A stretch of 21,407 bases of DNA from Methanoregula sp. (GTDB lineage Archaea; Halobacteriota; Methanomicrobia; Methanomicrobiales; Methanospirillaceae). The notes below the pieces were generated by a model that did no database searches, was not told the DNA's origin, and saw nothing but the letters and a program-made list of their open reading frames with translations. Positions 7,603 to 16,379 of this stretch are shown here, one piece after another; within the stretch, counting starts at the first letter, position 1, and each line of letters starts with the position of its first letter. The position numbers and the translations under genes are program-made. The stretch spans positions 1-21,407 of the forward strand of contig JAKLGN010000006.1 in NCBI GenBank assembly GCA_022710665.1, read 5' to 3'.

Positions 7603-8007
7603 ATGAAGGTCACCATCCTCGTCCTTATCCTCTCGCTCCTTTCAGCGGGATGCACCCAGCAATCAGCGCAGCAGGCAGAAACTGTGCTTCCTGTCGAATT
7701 GACCAAAAGTAATCCCGTGCCTGATAAACCCATTGCGGCAACGGTCCAGAGGGTAGATTCAACAAAGATCCTGATAACGTATCATGGAGTGCCGGATGCC
7801 GATCAGCTTATAGAACTCGAGACAACGGTTATCAGCAGCAAAGGGAGCGTCAACATTCAGTCTTTGGGCTCCCGCTTATATACAACACCTGTACAGAAAG
7901 GAGGAACCGACATCTTCCAGGGACCTTATACAGACAAGGTGCATGTCCTGACCATCGGTTATTTCACGAATGGTACGCACCTTGATGTGCTTGATACCTG
8001 GATCTGA
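7603..8007 (+). CDS. Small predicted lipoprotein of unknown function
   Basis: A 134-residue protein with a clear lipoprotein signal: MKVT, a hydrophobic run, then the lipobox LSAGC with the lipid-attachment Cys17. The mature part is Gln-rich at first (TQQSAQQAE) and then beta-rich, with no motif I recognise. It is probably anchored to the outer face of the cytoplasmic membrane. It is divergent from the surface protein gene, and the 223 bases between the two starts (7380-7602) show only AT-rich patches such as TTAATTATCC near 7470 that might be promoters. A run of six T directly after the stop (8009-8014) suggests a monocistronic transcript. Function unknown. Confidence 0.75.
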   Translation: MKVTILVLILSLLSAGCTQQSAQQAETVLPVELTKSNPVPDKPIAATVQRVDSTKILITYHGVPDADQLIELETTVISSKGSVNIQSLGSRLYTTPVQKGGTDIFQGPYTDKVHVLTIGYFTNGTHLDVLDTWI

Positions 8008-8008
8008 A

Positions 8009-8014
8009 TTTTTT
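8009..8014 (+). terminator. T-run terminator after the lipoprotein gene
   Basis: Six T residues begin two bases after the TGA stop at 8005-8007. They separate the plus-strand lipoprotein transcript from the convergent RNase P RNA gene. Confidence 0.4.
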
Positions 8015-8041
8015 GTCCGCGATACCTGGTTATGCTGGCTC

Positions 8042-8046
8042 AAAAA
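8042..8046 (-). terminator. Possible T-run terminator of RNase P RNA
   Basis: On the minus strand a run of five T lies about 40 bases past the 3' side of the P1 helix, and a T4 run (TTTTCC) starts a few bases after it. Either could end transcription of the RNA. Confidence 0.3.
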
Positions 8047-8083
8047 GTGTGTTTTACCGGACCAATGGATCCCATGGAAAAGG

Positions 8084-8425
8084 ATGAGTGGGAGGAGTAA
8101 GCCTCCTTCTGTTTCAGCGGCATTCAGCTCGGCGCCAAACCCGGACGGAAACCGGGCGTCCTTTGCGTCCTGTTCTGGCTTGCACCCGCAGGGATTCGCC
8201 GTTTCATCGTATCCTGTCTGTTCACGCTCAGCGGGTTACTCGCATGGAAACCATGCTTCTCGCCTCATCGGCTCAACCGCATCATGACTGAAAACAGGCC
8301 GTGTCGTTTCTGTTCCATTGCCGTGACTCTCGCCACCCGTACTTGCGTACGGCTGCGTGCCCGGTGGGTGGGGGGACTTTCCTCAGCGACTGTTATGTCA
8401 CCGTCGGCCGCTCTCTCCCTCTCAT
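8084..8425 (-). ncRNA. rnpB: RNase P RNA (archaeal type A)
   Basis: The catalytic RNA subunit of RNase P, which removes 5' leaders from pre-tRNAs. Read on the minus strand, the stretch has both strands of the universally conserved core: GAGGAAAGTCC (8374-8384) near the 5' end and ACAGAAGGAGGCTTA (8098-8112) near the 3' end. GCGGGTGCAAGCC with nearby GAAACGGCGAA fits the specificity domain. The ends are set by a P1 helix: ATGAGAGGGAG (8415-8425) pairs with CTCCCACTCAT (8084-8094) with a single A-A mismatch. Just inside, CGGTGAC and GTCGCTG form a seven-pair P3-type hairpin around ATAACA. The length of about 342 bases is usual for methanogens. No protein gene is convincing in this stretch. It sits next to tRNA-modifying genes. 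Confidence 0.93.
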
Positions 8426-8436
8426 AAATGAATAGG

Positions 8437-8454
8437 ATATATGACAAGATAAGC
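8437..8454 (-). promoter_or_regulatory. Candidate promoter of RNase P RNA
   Basis: The minus strand reads GCTTATCTTGTCATATAT here. The CTTATCTT part is centred about 25 bases before the P1 5' end at 8425, the usual archaeal TATA distance. The more TATA-like ATATAT at 8437-8442 is too close unless the primary transcript starts inside P1. Confidence 0.35.
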
Positions 8455-8553
8455 ACAGCGCACGTGATCACATCCCCTCACGATAAACCGCCGGGTTCGA
8501 TAGATTGAAAAAGATAACCATGCTAAGTCAGTATCAGGCAAGGAGAATTTGCC

Positions 8554-9132
8554 ATGCAGTTGCTCACGGACGATGAGGGTGCTGTGGCGGTCCGCTCAGC
8601 ACGTGCCGCCATCGAATATACCGTAGCAAAACGACCGAAAACCTTTATCCGCACAACTTCCGTTTTTGGAGAGAAACGCGGAGTCTTTGTAACAATCACG
8701 AAGAACGGCAGCCTTCGCGGGTGTATTGGTTTCCCGTACCCGGTGATGCCGCTTGGAGAAGCGATTGACCATGCAGCAGGGGCGGCTGCCCTGGAAGATC
8801 CCCGTTTTCCCCCGGTGACAAAGGATGAATTGCCGGCCATTTCGCTCGAGGTAACAATCCTGACGGTTCCCGAACCGCTCAAAGGCGAGCCGGCAAAACG
8901 ACCGGAGTGTGTTATCGTGGGAAAACACGGGCTCATTGTCCGGGGCATGGGCACGAGCGGTCTTCTGCTCCCCCAGGTGGCAACCGAATACGGCTGGGAT
9001 GCAAAGACGTTCCTCGATCATACCTGCATGAAGGCCGGGCTCTCGGGTGCATGCTGGACCAGCAGAAATGTTGAGATCCTTACGTTTGAAGGACAGATCT
9101 TTTCCGAACACCCGGCACCTGCACAAGGGTAA
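8554..9132 (+). CDS. AMMECR1-domain protein
   Basis: A 192-residue protein of the AMMECR1 family, conserved in archaea and eukaryotes. Hallmarks are LRGCIG at residues 54-59, the sequence invariant in the family, and the downstream ALEDPRFPPV (79-88), plus the expected SLEVTIL strand. Length matches the family (about 190-200). The biochemical function is not established; in many genomes it is fused to or next to MEMO-type proteins or radical SAM enzymes, but neither is in this window. The ATG at 8554 has a GGAG site eight bases upstream. It is divergent from rnpB and precedes tgtA by 49 bases, so it may share a transcript with the archaeosine genes although tgtA also has its own TATA-like box. 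Confidence 0.92.
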   Translation: MQLLTDDEGAVAVRSARAAIEYTVAKRPKTFIRTTSVFGEKRGVFVTITKNGSLRGCIGFPYPVMPLGEAIDHAAGAAALEDPRFPPVTKDELPAISLEVTILTVPEPLKGEPAKRPECVIVGKHGLIVRGMGTSGLLLPQVATEYGWDAKTFLDHTCMKAGLSGACWTSRNVEILTFEGQIFSEHPAPAQG

Positions 9133-9153
9133 CCGTTTAACCTGATTGCAGCG

Positions 9154-9159
9154 TATATA
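9154..9159 (+). promoter_or_regulatory. TATA box upstream of tgtA
   Basis: TATATA inside GCGTATATACC is centred about 25 bases before the tgtA ATG at 9182. This geometry would give a leaderless or nearly leaderless tgtA-arcS transcript. GGGTG, partly overlapping that short leader, could serve translation on longer read-through transcripts from the AMMECR1 gene. Confidence 0.45.
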
Positions 9160-9181
9160 CCAGGACATAAAAGGGTGCGGC

Positions 9182-10636
9182 ATGGGAATAGCATTCGAGA
9201 GCCTCTCAAGCGATATCGCAGGCCGGAACGGCAGGCTTACGGTCGGTAAAAAGACCGTGAAGACACCGGCACTGCTACCCGTTATAAACCCGCATCTTCC
9301 GCTCATCACCCCCAAAGAATTACAGGAGATGGGTGTAGAGGCCCTGATAACAAATGCCTACATCATTTCCCAGAGCACACAGTTCCGAAAAAAGGCCCTG
9401 GTGGAAGGACTCCACCGGGTCCTCGGTTTCGATGGCGTCATCATGACAGATTCGGGCTCGTTCCAGCTCTCGGTTTACGGGCAGGTTTCGGTCACCAATA
9501 CAGAAACTCTCTCGTTTCAGCAGGATATAAAAAGTGACATCTGGGTACCTCTCGATATTCCCACCTCTCCTGTATCAGACAGAAATAAAACGAAACAGGA
9601 ACTCGCCATCACGATGCAGCGCCTCAGGGAGGCAAAAGAGGTCTTTGGCGATGACGCACCGATCGCTGGCCCCGTGCAGGGGGGTATCTTTGAGGATCTT
9701 CGCGAACAGGCCGGGCGCGAGGTGACCTCTCTCGGGTTCTCCTTCTGCCCGATTGGCGCAGTTGTCCCCCTCTTGGAGTCCTACCGGTACCGCGACCTTG
9801 TCAGTGTTGTCATGGCGGCAAAACGGACACTCTCCCCCTCTGCCTGTATCCACCTCTTCGGTGCCGGCCACCCTTCCATGTTTGCTCTTGCCAGCGCAAT
9901 GGGCTGCGACCTCTTTGACTCTGCGGCGTATGCCCTCTATGCGAAGGACGGGCGGTATCTTACGGTTCACGGTAGTTACCGGATCAGTGAACTCATCGAG
10001 CTTCCCTGTGCCTGCGCAGTCTGCCGGACCCATACTCCAGAGGAACTTCGTTCTGCTCCCGACCGGGAGCGCCTTCTTGCTCTCCACAATCTCTACGTTA
10101 CGCTTGCAGAAATTGCCCGTATACGTCAGGCAATCTCTGATGGTACCCTCTGGGAGCTTGTGGATGAGCGATGCCGGGGCCACCCGCAGCTCCTTTCCGG
10201 CTACCGGGCACTGCTCGGCCATGGAATCGAGCTGGAATCTCATGACCGTGTCTCAAAGCGGAGGTTTTTTTACCGGGGCAATGAGAGCTGTAACCGGACA
10301 GAAGTGCTCCGCTACCGGCAGATGCTCGGCCGGCTCCCGGTTGGGAAGGATCTTCTCATTGCATTCGATGGCGGTGAACGGAATGCGTTCGACACGACCC
10401 TGCTCTTCAAACCTCCGTTCGGCCCTTACCTCAAGGAACTGAAAGAGACCTTCCCCATCGGACCTTCCGAGATACCTGAATGGGACGAGGCCATGGTCCG
10501 GGAGGGATGCAAAGGCATCCGCATCCTGCAAAAAACCCATCCGGAGAGCAGGATCACCGTGTGCTGCAGTCCGCGCTGGGAACCGGTTGTCCGGGAAGTC
10601 CTCGGGGACATCGGAGTGACTCATGACCCGAGTTAA
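9182..10636 (+). CDS. tgtA: Archaeal tRNA-guanine(15) transglycosylase
   Basis: Swaps guanine at position 15 in the D-loop of tRNA for preQ0, the first tRNA-level step to archaeosine. The 484-residue protein has the catalytic TIM barrel with MTDSGSFQ (Asp90), GPVQGG in the base pocket, and GCDLFDS (Asp246, the expected nucleophile). The zinc site is formed by Cys276, Cys278 and Cys281 in CACAVC with His302 downstream. A C-terminal part of about 170 residues follows; no PUA domain is obvious there, and the PUA part is likely carried by the next gene product. ATG 9182 is chosen because conserved protein starts there (MGIAFESLS) and GGGTG precedes it; in-frame start 9146 adds an unsupported leader. 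It overlaps arcS by 14 bases. Confidence 0.96.
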   Translation: MGIAFESLSSDIAGRNGRLTVGKKTVKTPALLPVINPHLPLITPKELQEMGVEALITNAYIISQSTQFRKKALVEGLHRVLGFDGVIMTDSGSFQLSVYGQVSVTNTETLSFQQDIKSDIWVPLDIPTSPVSDRNKTKQELAITMQRLREAKEVFGDDAPIAGPVQGGIFEDLREQAGREVTSLGFSFCPIGAVVPLLESYRYRDLVSVVMAAKRTLSPSACIHLFGAGHPSMFALASAMGCDLFDSAAYALYAKDGRYLTVHGSYRISELIELPCACAVCRTHTPEELRSAPDRERLLALHNLYVTLAEIARIRQAISDGTLWELVDERCRGHPQLLSGYRALLGHGIELESHDRVSKRRFFYRGNESCNRTEVLRYRQMLGRLPVGKDLLIAFDGGERNAFDTTLLFKPPFGPYLKELKETFPIGPSEIPEWDEAMVREGCKGIRILQKTHPESRITVCCSPRWEPVVREVLGDIGVTHDPS

Positions 10637-12257
10637 TATAAGGAAACGCGACGGCCTTGCCCGGACCATGACCCTTGAACCTGATGGAATACCCCCTCTT
10701 TCCCTTCCTGCAGTTGCGGATTGCAGAGGACTATTTCCCTCTCTGGAAACCATGAGAGGAACCAATCTGCCACTCTGTGCTCCCCTTACCATGGTTAATC
10801 AATTCCCTCCAGAAGAGGGATTGCAGCCGATTACCATCCACCCGCTGCTGGATAACCTGGCCCGGAGCAGCGACTGCGTCATGGTTGCCGGTTGGCATAC
10901 AGCAATGGCAAACCCGCGTACCTATGGTAAATGGCTTGTCTGCCTGAAGGAAAAAACCCCGCCGGATACCGCATGGTACGCTCCCGCCTCCGCACTCCCG
11001 TCAAATGTCGCGATTCTTTGTTATTCCGGGTTTGATTTGTTTGATTTCATGGCGGTTGATCTCAAATCGGCACAGGGCCGGTTCTGCACAACGGAAGGGG
11101 ATTTCCCGGCCAAATCCCTGATAAGTGGTATCTGTTCCTGCCCGGGCTGTGCTGCCGGGAATTTGCGGGAACACAACCGTAACGCATTGCGGCAGGAATT
11201 AGCGCTTATCACTTGGTTCATTGTTCAGGGGCAGCTTCGTGAACTTGTTGAGTCCCGTTGCCGCATGGATGCTGCACAAGTCGCGGTTATGCGCCACCTT
11301 GACCAGAATTACCCGTTCATGGAACGGGTACAACCCGTTGCACGATCAGGAATCATGCGGGCTAATTCCGGCGAGTCGATGCAGCGGGCAGAAGTTCGCC
11401 GGTTTACCGAACGGGTTATTGAAAGGTACGTACCGCCAGGGACAGATGTTGCTGTACTTCTCCCCTGTTCGGCGAAGAAACCCTATTCCCTTTCTCAGAG
11501 CCACCGTAAGTTCCAGCAGGCCATTGGTGGACGTGCCCATGAACTGGTTGTCACCTCACCGCTCGGACTGGTTCCGCGGGAGCTCGAGACTGTGTACCCG
11601 GCAGGGCATTATGATGTTCCGGTCACCGGATACTGGGACGCTGAGGAATGTGCCGTCATAGCGGATATCATCGCCCGTTATTTCAAAAAGCATCCCTACC
11701 GTCGCATAATTGCCCACCTCGAAGGTGGAGCGCTCAGGGTAGCTCGGATGGCTGCGGGGCAGTGCGGGATTTCGCTTGAGTATTCCTGCACAGAACACCT
11801 TACCGGGAATCTTGCTCTCAACGCGCTTGATGCAGCCCTTGCGGGTGAGCGAAAAATCAAGGATGACCGGCTCCACGGCATAATCTCCTACCAGTTCAAC
11901 TCCGATGTTGACACCAGGGGCATCACGCTCAGGGGGCATTTCCCGGAAGTGTTCTACAGCAGGAACAATGTTCAGCTCTTCTCTCTTGACACCGGCACCG
12001 GGATGCTCCGCCCCACATTTGATGGCTGGAACCTGATACCGGAAGGTTACCGGGTTTGTATTGACGATTTCATTCCGGAAGGTGATATCCTCATGCCCGG
12101 GGTGGTATCGGCTGACCCGGCAATCCGTGACAGTGACGAGGTCCTTGTCGTGGGGGCGCGTGCACTCGGGACCGGCCGTGCAGCCCTGCCGGCTGATGAA
12201 ATGCAGCGTTGTCGCCGCGGGATAGCGGTGCGGGTGCGTAAAATAAAGAGGGTGTAG
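10623..12257 (+). CDS. arcS: Archaeosine synthase (ArcS, TgtA2-type)
   Basis: Acts after TgtA to convert preQ0 at tRNA position 15 towards archaeosine. In euryarchaea ArcS attaches lysine to the preQ0 nitrile, and a radical SAM partner (RaSEA) finishes the reaction; that partner is not in this window. The 544-residue protein is a catalytically altered paralog of TgtA. It has the ArcS signature [14 protein letters not shown] beginning next to Cys282, a remnant zinc-binding cluster CSCPGC followed by REHN, and a C-terminal PUA RNA-binding domain (about residues 470-544, with [18 protein letters not shown]). Its ATG lies within the end of tgtA, so translation is probably coupled. The TGT-type nucleophile signature seen in TgtA is absent, as expected for this family. 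Confidence 0.94.
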   Translation: MTRVNIRKRDGLARTMTLEPDGIPPLSLPAVADCRGLFPSLETMRGTNLPLCAPLTMVNQFPPEEGLQPITIHPLLDNLARSSDCVMVAGWHTAMANPRTYGKWLVCLKEKTPPDTAWYAPASALPSNVAILCYSGFDLFDFMAVDLKSAQGRFCTTEGDFPAKSLISGICSCPGCAAGNLREHNRNALRQELALITWFIVQGQLRELVESRCRMDAAQVAVMRHLDQNYPFMERVQPVARSGIMRANSGESMQRAEVRRFTERVIERYVPPGTDVAVLLPCSAKKPYSLSQSHRKFQQAIGGRAHELVVTSPLGLVPRELETVYPAGHYDVPVTGYWDAEECAVIADIIARYFKKHPYRRIIAHLEGGALRVARMAAGQCGISLEYSCTEHLTGNLALNALDAALAGERKIKDDRLHGIISYQFNSDVDTRGITLRGHFPEVFYSRNNVQLFSLDTGTGMLRPTFDGWNLIPEGYRVCIDDFIPEGDILMPGVVSADPAIRDSDEVLVVGARALGTGRAALPADEMQRCRRGIAVRVRKIKRV

Positions 12258-12344
12258 GTTCCACCAGTACGATACATTGCAGAATATTCATGGAGTGAAA
12301 AGGTTGCACCATAGCGAAAGTGTCGAAAAGGCGGGGTGGAAATT

Positions 12345-13550
12345 TTGACCATTACCGTACCTGATGTAAATGGCAGTATCCGGGCAAATGCATCAGACCA
12401 GGCAACCCGGCCGGTTGTGATCGCGGTTCCAAAGGAACTGGCATTGGGAGAACAGCGCGTGGCGATTGTACCGGAAGTCGTACAGAAACTCACGAAATCC
12501 GGCTACGAGATTCGTATCGAGCATGATGCAGGGACCGGAGCCTTCTATCCTGACGATCTCTTCATAGCTGCCGGCGCAAAGATTGTGTCCGGCACGGCCA
12601 ATCTGATGGACGGTGCCCGTATCGTGCTGCGCGTCCAGCCTCCGACCACTGCCGATATTGAACACCTTGCAAAAGGTACCATTGTCATCGGGTTCATGCA
12701 TGCGGCAAACAACCTTGATACCATTGCCAGAATGCGTGACCGCAGGATCACTGCTTTTGCGCTCGAGCTCATCCCAAGGATTACCCGTGCCCAGAGCATG
12801 GATGCACTCAGTTCGCAGGCTACTGCCGGGGGCTATGTAGCAGCTATCCTCGGCGCTGATAACTGCCCGAAGTTTCTCCCGATGCTGACTACTGCTGCTG
12901 GTACTATACGACCGGCAACGGTGCTCATCCTGGGTGCTGGTGTGGCAGGTCTCATGGCCATCGCAACGGCAAAGCGTCTCGGTGCCCTTGTCGAAGCTTA
13001 TGATGTCCGACGAGCCGCTGGCGAGCAGGTCCGGAGCCTTGGCGCAAAGTTCCTCGAACTCGAGATCAATGCGGAAGGCCAGGGAGGTTATGCCCGGGAA
13101 CTCACGGCAGAGGAAAAAGAGAAGGAACAACAGATGGTCTCCGCCGCAGTTGCACGGGCTGACATTGTTATCACAACGGCTGCCATCCCAGGCCGGAAGG
13201 CCCCGGTCCTGATAACAAAACAGACCGTCCTGACCATGCGACCGGGTGCTGTTATCATCGATATGGCTGCTGAATCCGGGGGTAACTGTGAGCTGACACA
13301 GGCAGGCAGGACTGTTTGTGTGCAGGGCGTTACCATAATAGGCCCGCAGAATCTCCCTGCCAGAATCCCTTTCCATTCGAGCCAGATGTACGCGAAGAAC
13401 CTCCAGTCTTTTCTGGCACTTCTCGTTGACAAAAACGGCGCCCTGATAACAGAATTCACTGATGAGATCCTGGTCGCAAGCCTGTTGGTTCATGCCGGTG
13501 AGGTGCGCCACGGACCGACACGCGATCTTCTGAACGGAGGGAAATCGTGA
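12345..13550 (+). CDS. pntA: NAD(P) transhydrogenase subunit alpha, NAD-binding part
   Basis: The NAD(H)-binding domain I of the ion-translocating nicotinamide nucleotide transhydrogenase, which couples hydride transfer between NADH and NADP+ to proton movement. About 401 residues, split from its membrane part as in many bacteria, whereas E. coli PntA is one chain of about 510. Motifs: PKELALGEQRVAIVPE at the N-terminus, the RQD-loop region IPRITRAQSMDALSSQA, and the Rossmann site LGAGVAGLMAI. It belongs to the AlaDH/PNT family, but the two membrane genes behind it settle the assignment. The start is uncertain: TTG 12345 has GGGGTGG six bases upstream; an in-frame GTG at 12336 lies inside that site. 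The stop overlaps the next start as GTGA. Confidence 0.93.
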   Translation: MTITVPDVNGSIRANASDQATRPVVIAVPKELALGEQRVAIVPEVVQKLTKSGYEIRIEHDAGTGAFYPDDLFIAAGAKIVSGTANLMDGARIVLRVQPPTTADIEHLAKGTIVIGFMHAANNLDTIARMRDRRITAFALELIPRITRAQSMDALSSQATAGGYVAAILGADNCPKFLPMLTTAAGTIRPATVLILGAGVAGLMAIATAKRLGALVEAYDVRRAAGEQVRSLGAKFLELEINAEGQGGYARELTAEEKEKEQQMVSAAVARADIVITTAAIPGRKAPVLITKQTVLTMRPGAVIIDMAAESGGNCELTQAGRTVCVQGVTIIGPQNLPARIPFHSSQMYAKNLQSFLALLVDKNGALITEFTDEILVASLLVHAGEVRHGPTRDLLNGGKS

Positions 13551-13858
13551 CCGATATTCCAACTTTCTGGACCGCGGTATACCTTGTAATGCTGGCCGCG
13601 TTCACGGGTTATGTTGTCATCAGCCGTGTCCCGTCGATCCTCCACACCCCGCTGATGAGCGGTTCGAACTTCATTCACGGGATCGTTCTTGTCGGCGCGA
13701 TGATCGCACTCGGCCTTGCTACAACGGCTCTCGAACAGGCTATAGGTTTTATTGCCGTTATTCTCGGCGCGGCGAATGCAACCGGCGGCTACGTTGTCAC
13801 GGAGCGGATCCTCCAGATGTTCGACCGCAGCGGAAAGAAGCCCGGAAAGGAGGTGTAG
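13547..13858 (+). CDS. NAD(P) transhydrogenase subunit alpha, membrane part (PntA2)
   Basis: A 103-residue membrane protein equal to the C-terminal membrane part of a full-length PntA. Three to four hydrophobic helices are visible (AVYLVMLAAFTGYVVI, HGIVLVGAMIALGLA, IGFIAVILGAANATGG), with the family pattern LHTPLMSGSNFIHGIV between the first two. It begins with GTG overlapping the pntA stop by four bases and ends one base before the pntB start, so the three genes form one translationally coupled unit. With PntB it forms the ion channel in the cytoplasmic membrane. Confidence 0.93.
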   Translation: MTDIPTFWTAVYLVMLAAFTGYVVISRVPSILHTPLMSGSNFIHGIVLVGAMIALGLATTALEQAIGFIAVILGAANATGGYVVTERILQMFDRSGKKPGKEV

Positions 13859-13859
13859 G

Positions 13860-15245
13860 ATGGCCGAACTCTCAATGCTGATAGAACCTGTCTACATTGT
13901 GACGATCTTCTTCTTCATTATCGGCATGCAGCGGATGAGCCACCCGCTCACTGCCCGGAGCGGGATAGTCTGGGCCGGGGCTGCGATGCTGATCGCAACG
14001 CTCGTCACATTCTTCTCTCCGAACCTTACCAACCTCATGCTGATTGCGATCGCCATTGTTATAGGTGGTGGATTTGGCTATATTGCGGCAAAGCGCGTGG
14101 CAATGACCGACATGCCTCAGATGATAGCACTTTACAATGGGATGGGTGGCGGTGCAGCGGCCGGTATCTCAGCGGTCGCTCTCCTTGGAACCACCACCAC
14201 GGTCACCGGGACCCTCGCTGTCATCGGCGGTCTTATCGGAGCCGTCTCATTTTCAGGGAGTCTTATTGCCTTCTTCAAGCTTCAGGGGTGGATGCGATCG
14301 AAGCCGATTACGTTTCCGGGCCAGAAAATCGTCAATATGGCAGTCCTGGTCATTGCCATTGTATGCGGTGTGTTTGTTGTCATACAGCCATCCTGGGTCC
14401 CGTTATCAGTTGCTACATATCTCCCGCTCTTTTTCATCCTCTCGCTCAGTTTCGGGTTCCTTATGACATTCCCTATCGGAGGGGCTGATATGCCGGTGGT
14501 AATCTCGATGTACAACGCCTTCACCGGACTTGCCGTTGCGCTTGACGGGTTCTCGTTTGCATCCCCCAACTATGCGATGGTTGTCGCCGGCATCATCGTT
14601 GGTGCTGCAGGATCACTGCTCACGCTCCAGATGGCAAAAGCAATGAACCGTTCGCTCTCGAATGTCTTCTTTGGTGCATTTGGAGCAACTGAAAAGGAAG
14701 GGGCGGAGATCAATGGTAGCATGAAGTCGATTGAGACAGACGATGTTGCGGTCCTGCTCGCCTATGCTGAAAAGGTAATCATTGCCCCGGGTTATGGTCT
14801 GGCAGTTGCCCAGGCCCAGCAGAAGGTGAAGGAGCTGACCGATCTGCTCGAGAGCAAGGGTGTCCATGTTACCTTTGCTATCCATCCGGTTGCCGGGCGG
14901 ATGCCCGGACACATGAATGTCCTGCTTGCAGAAGCAGGTGTCGCCTATGACCACCTCTTTGACCGGGATGAGATAAACCCGGAGTTTCCCAGTACTGACG
15001 TTGTCCTCGTTATCGGAGCCAACGATGTTGTCAACCCGGCAGCTCACCGTCAGGGAAGTCCGCTTTTTGGTATGCCAATCCTTGATGTCGAACAGGCAAA
15101 AAATGTCATCGTGCTCAAACGCGGGCAGGGAAAAGGTTTCGCCGGGATCGAGAATGACCTGTTCTATCGGGATAACACCCGGATGCTCTACGGTGACGCC
15201 AAAGATATGGTCGGGAAACTTGTTCAGGCCGTCAAGAGGTATTAG
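13860..15245 (+). CDS. pntB: NAD(P) transhydrogenase subunit beta
   Basis: The 461-residue beta subunit: an N-terminal membrane part of about eight to nine helices (residues 1 to about 265), followed by the NADP(H)-binding domain III. Motifs are GADMPVVISMYNAFTGLAVALDGF-type sequence between membrane helices, PGYGLAVAQAQ (nucleotide fold), HPVAGRMPGHMNVLLAEA, VIGANDVVNPAA and KGFAGIENDLF near the end. The ATG at 13860 follows a perfect GGAGGTG eight bases upstream; the longer frame from 13752 overlaps the gene before it and is not needed. It completes the transhydrogenase, which normally uses the proton gradient to make NADPH for biosynthesis. A T-run follows 50-60 bases after the stop. Confidence 0.95.
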   Translation: MAELSMLIEPVYIVTIFFFIIGMQRMSHPLTARSGIVWAGAAMLIATLVTFFSPNLTNLMLIAIAIVIGGGFGYIAAKRVAMTDMPQMIALYNGMGGGAAAGISAVALLGTTTTVTGTLAVIGGLIGAVSFSGSLIAFFKLQGWMRSKPITFPGQKIVNMAVLVIAIVCGVFVVIQPSWVPLSVATYLPLFFILSLSFGFLMTFPIGGADMPVVISMYNAFTGLAVALDGFSFASPNYAMVVAGIIVGAAGSLLTLQMAKAMNRSLSNVFFGAFGATEKEGAEINGSMKSIETDDVAVLLAYAEKVIIAPGYGLAVAQAQQKVKELTDLLESKGVHVTFAIHPVAGRMPGHMNVLLAEAGVAYDHLFDRDEINPEFPSTDVVLVIGANDVVNPAAHRQGSPLFGMPILDVEQAKNVIVLKRGQGKGFAGIENDLFYRDNTRMLYGDAKDMVGKLVQAVKRY

Positions 15246-15284
15246 GTCACCCGAACCTCAGCAACGCTGGTGTGAAAAACCATC

Positions 15285-15304
15285 CGGCTTGCCGATCTTT
15301 TTTT
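15285..15304 (+). terminator. Terminator after pntB
   Basis: A small GC hairpin (CGGCTTGCCG) is followed after three bases by seven T residues (15298-15304). It lies 40-60 bases beyond the pntB stop and probably ends the pnt transcript. Confidence 0.5.
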
Positions 15305-15530
15305 GGCTGAATAGCCCGGCTCACCCGCAAAATGGAGATGGTATCCCCCCATGGAGCGAATGGTATCAGATGGGAAAAGAGATCAGATAGGGTTTAAAGA
15401 TAATCAGATCTGGTTGCCTCTCACACTATGTTGCATCCCGCAAATGGTCTTCCGGTTATTTTCAGGAAACATCCCGGGTTCACTCCTTAGCGGTATCTTG
15501 TATGGAATGACATGATAACTCCTGATCAAA
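15305..15530. other. Stretch without a gene between pntB and the zinc-ribbon gene
   Basis: Together with its flanks this is a 327-base gap (15246-15572). Apart from the pntB terminator at the left and the TATA-like box at the right I see no convincing gene, repeat or RNA. Base composition becomes AT-richer towards the right end. Confidence 0.5.
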
Positions 15531-15537
15531 AAAAAGA

Positions 15538-15547
15538 AAAAATATCA
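15538..15547 (+). promoter_or_regulatory. TATA box of the zinc-ribbon membrane protein gene
   Basis: AAAATATCAT, within an A-rich stretch, is centred about 30 bases before the ATG at 15573. With normal spacing the transcript would start only a few bases before the ATG. No ribosome-binding site is visible, so leaderless translation is likely. Confidence 0.45.
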
Positions 15548-15572
15548 TACCGGAACGATCCATGATCAATAC

Positions 15573-16361
15573 ATGCCGTTCTGTACATCCTGTGGAAAGG
15601 AGGGCTCTCCCGGAAAAAAATTCTGTGAATACTGTGGGACACCTTTTGAACAACCTGCAGTTTCTCCTGCTACCCCGCCCATAATATCACCAGCTCCTGC
15701 ATCATTTCAGGCAGCCACGGTACCTGCTTCCCGAGGATCTGCAAAAATCATCATTATCGCTGGAATCGTGGGTATACTTATCATAATTGCAGGTGTCTAT
15801 TTTATCGGTCTGCCCCTGCTACGGAACTCACCCGGGACCGGTTCGACCATCCCGCAGGCTACAGCCCTCCCAACACTTCCCCAGACTCCTTTCCAACCGG
15901 AGCCATCAATGGAAACAACCCCTGCTCCTGTAATGGCAACCACTCCTTCCGGCAGCCAGACCTATGAAGAAAAGTATATGGAGACGTATACCCAGGTTTA
16001 TTCGATCAACCGTGCATTTGTTGGCGGACAAAAAGAGATTTTTACCCAGATCCTGAATACCCCTCCATTATATATCAAGTTTAATATCACCCCGAAGTAC
16101 TATTATGGCGAAAAGACGGTCGACATCGGGCTCCATTCCGAACGTATTGTGAATACATCCTACCCAAGTCCGAATGCGTGGTTCCTCGTCAAAGTATACG
16201 ATGCCGGCAACAGTGAACTTGCAGAGGAACAGGGATTTAATAAGCAACACGGTGTAACTACAAAGCAGGAATTCATGATCCGTGCACCCGGGAACTACCG
16301 GGTTGAGATGTCGGGAAATGAGGTTATCGCAGAAGTCAGGATCCTTACGGGGAAATCGTGA
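15573..16361 (+). CDS. Zinc-ribbon protein with one membrane helix and external domain
   Basis: A 262-residue membrane protein of a type frequent in methanogens. It starts with a zinc ribbon (CTSC at residues 4-7 and CEYC at 18-21), then a Pro/Ala/Ser-rich linker, one transmembrane helix at about residues 59-83 (IIIIAGIVGILIIIAGVYF), a Thr/Pro-rich stalk, and a beta-rich domain of about 130 residues with WFLVKVYD and NYRVEMSG that I cannot assign. By topology the zinc ribbon stays in the cytoplasm and the C-terminal domain faces outside. The function is unknown; a sensor or envelope role is possible. It stands alone with its own TATA-like box and a T-run after the stop. Confidence 0.85.
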   Translation: MPFCTSCGKEGSPGKKFCEYCGTPFEQPAVSPATPPIISPAPASFQAATVPASRGSAKIIIIAGIVGILIIIAGVYFIGLPLLRNSPGTGSTIPQATALPTLPQTPFQPEPSMETTPAPVMATTPSGSQTYEEKYMETYTQVYSINRAFVGGQKEIFTQILNTPPLYIKFNITPKYYYGEKTVDIGLHSERIVNTSYPSPNAWFLVKVYDAGNSELAEEQGFNKQHGVTTKQEFMIRAPGNYRVEMSGNEVIAEVRILTGKS

Positions 16362-16379
16362 CCTTCGATCCAACTCTTG

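Noticed and set aside
8088..8471. Short open frames on both strands between the lipoprotein and AMMECR1 genes
   Set aside because: They fall in the RNase P RNA gene, which explains the conserved sequence.
12393..13562. A 389-codon open frame on the minus strand opposite pntA
   Set aside because: It lies fully antisense to a well-supported gene, has an unnatural composition (rich in Ser, Cys, His, Arg) and no recognisable motif. Long antisense frames are common in GC-rich coding DNA.
13752..13859. Longer N-terminus for PntB from the upstream in-frame start
   Set aside because: It would overlap the PntA2 gene in another frame, and the ATG at 13860 has a perfect GGAGGTG site and matches the family start.
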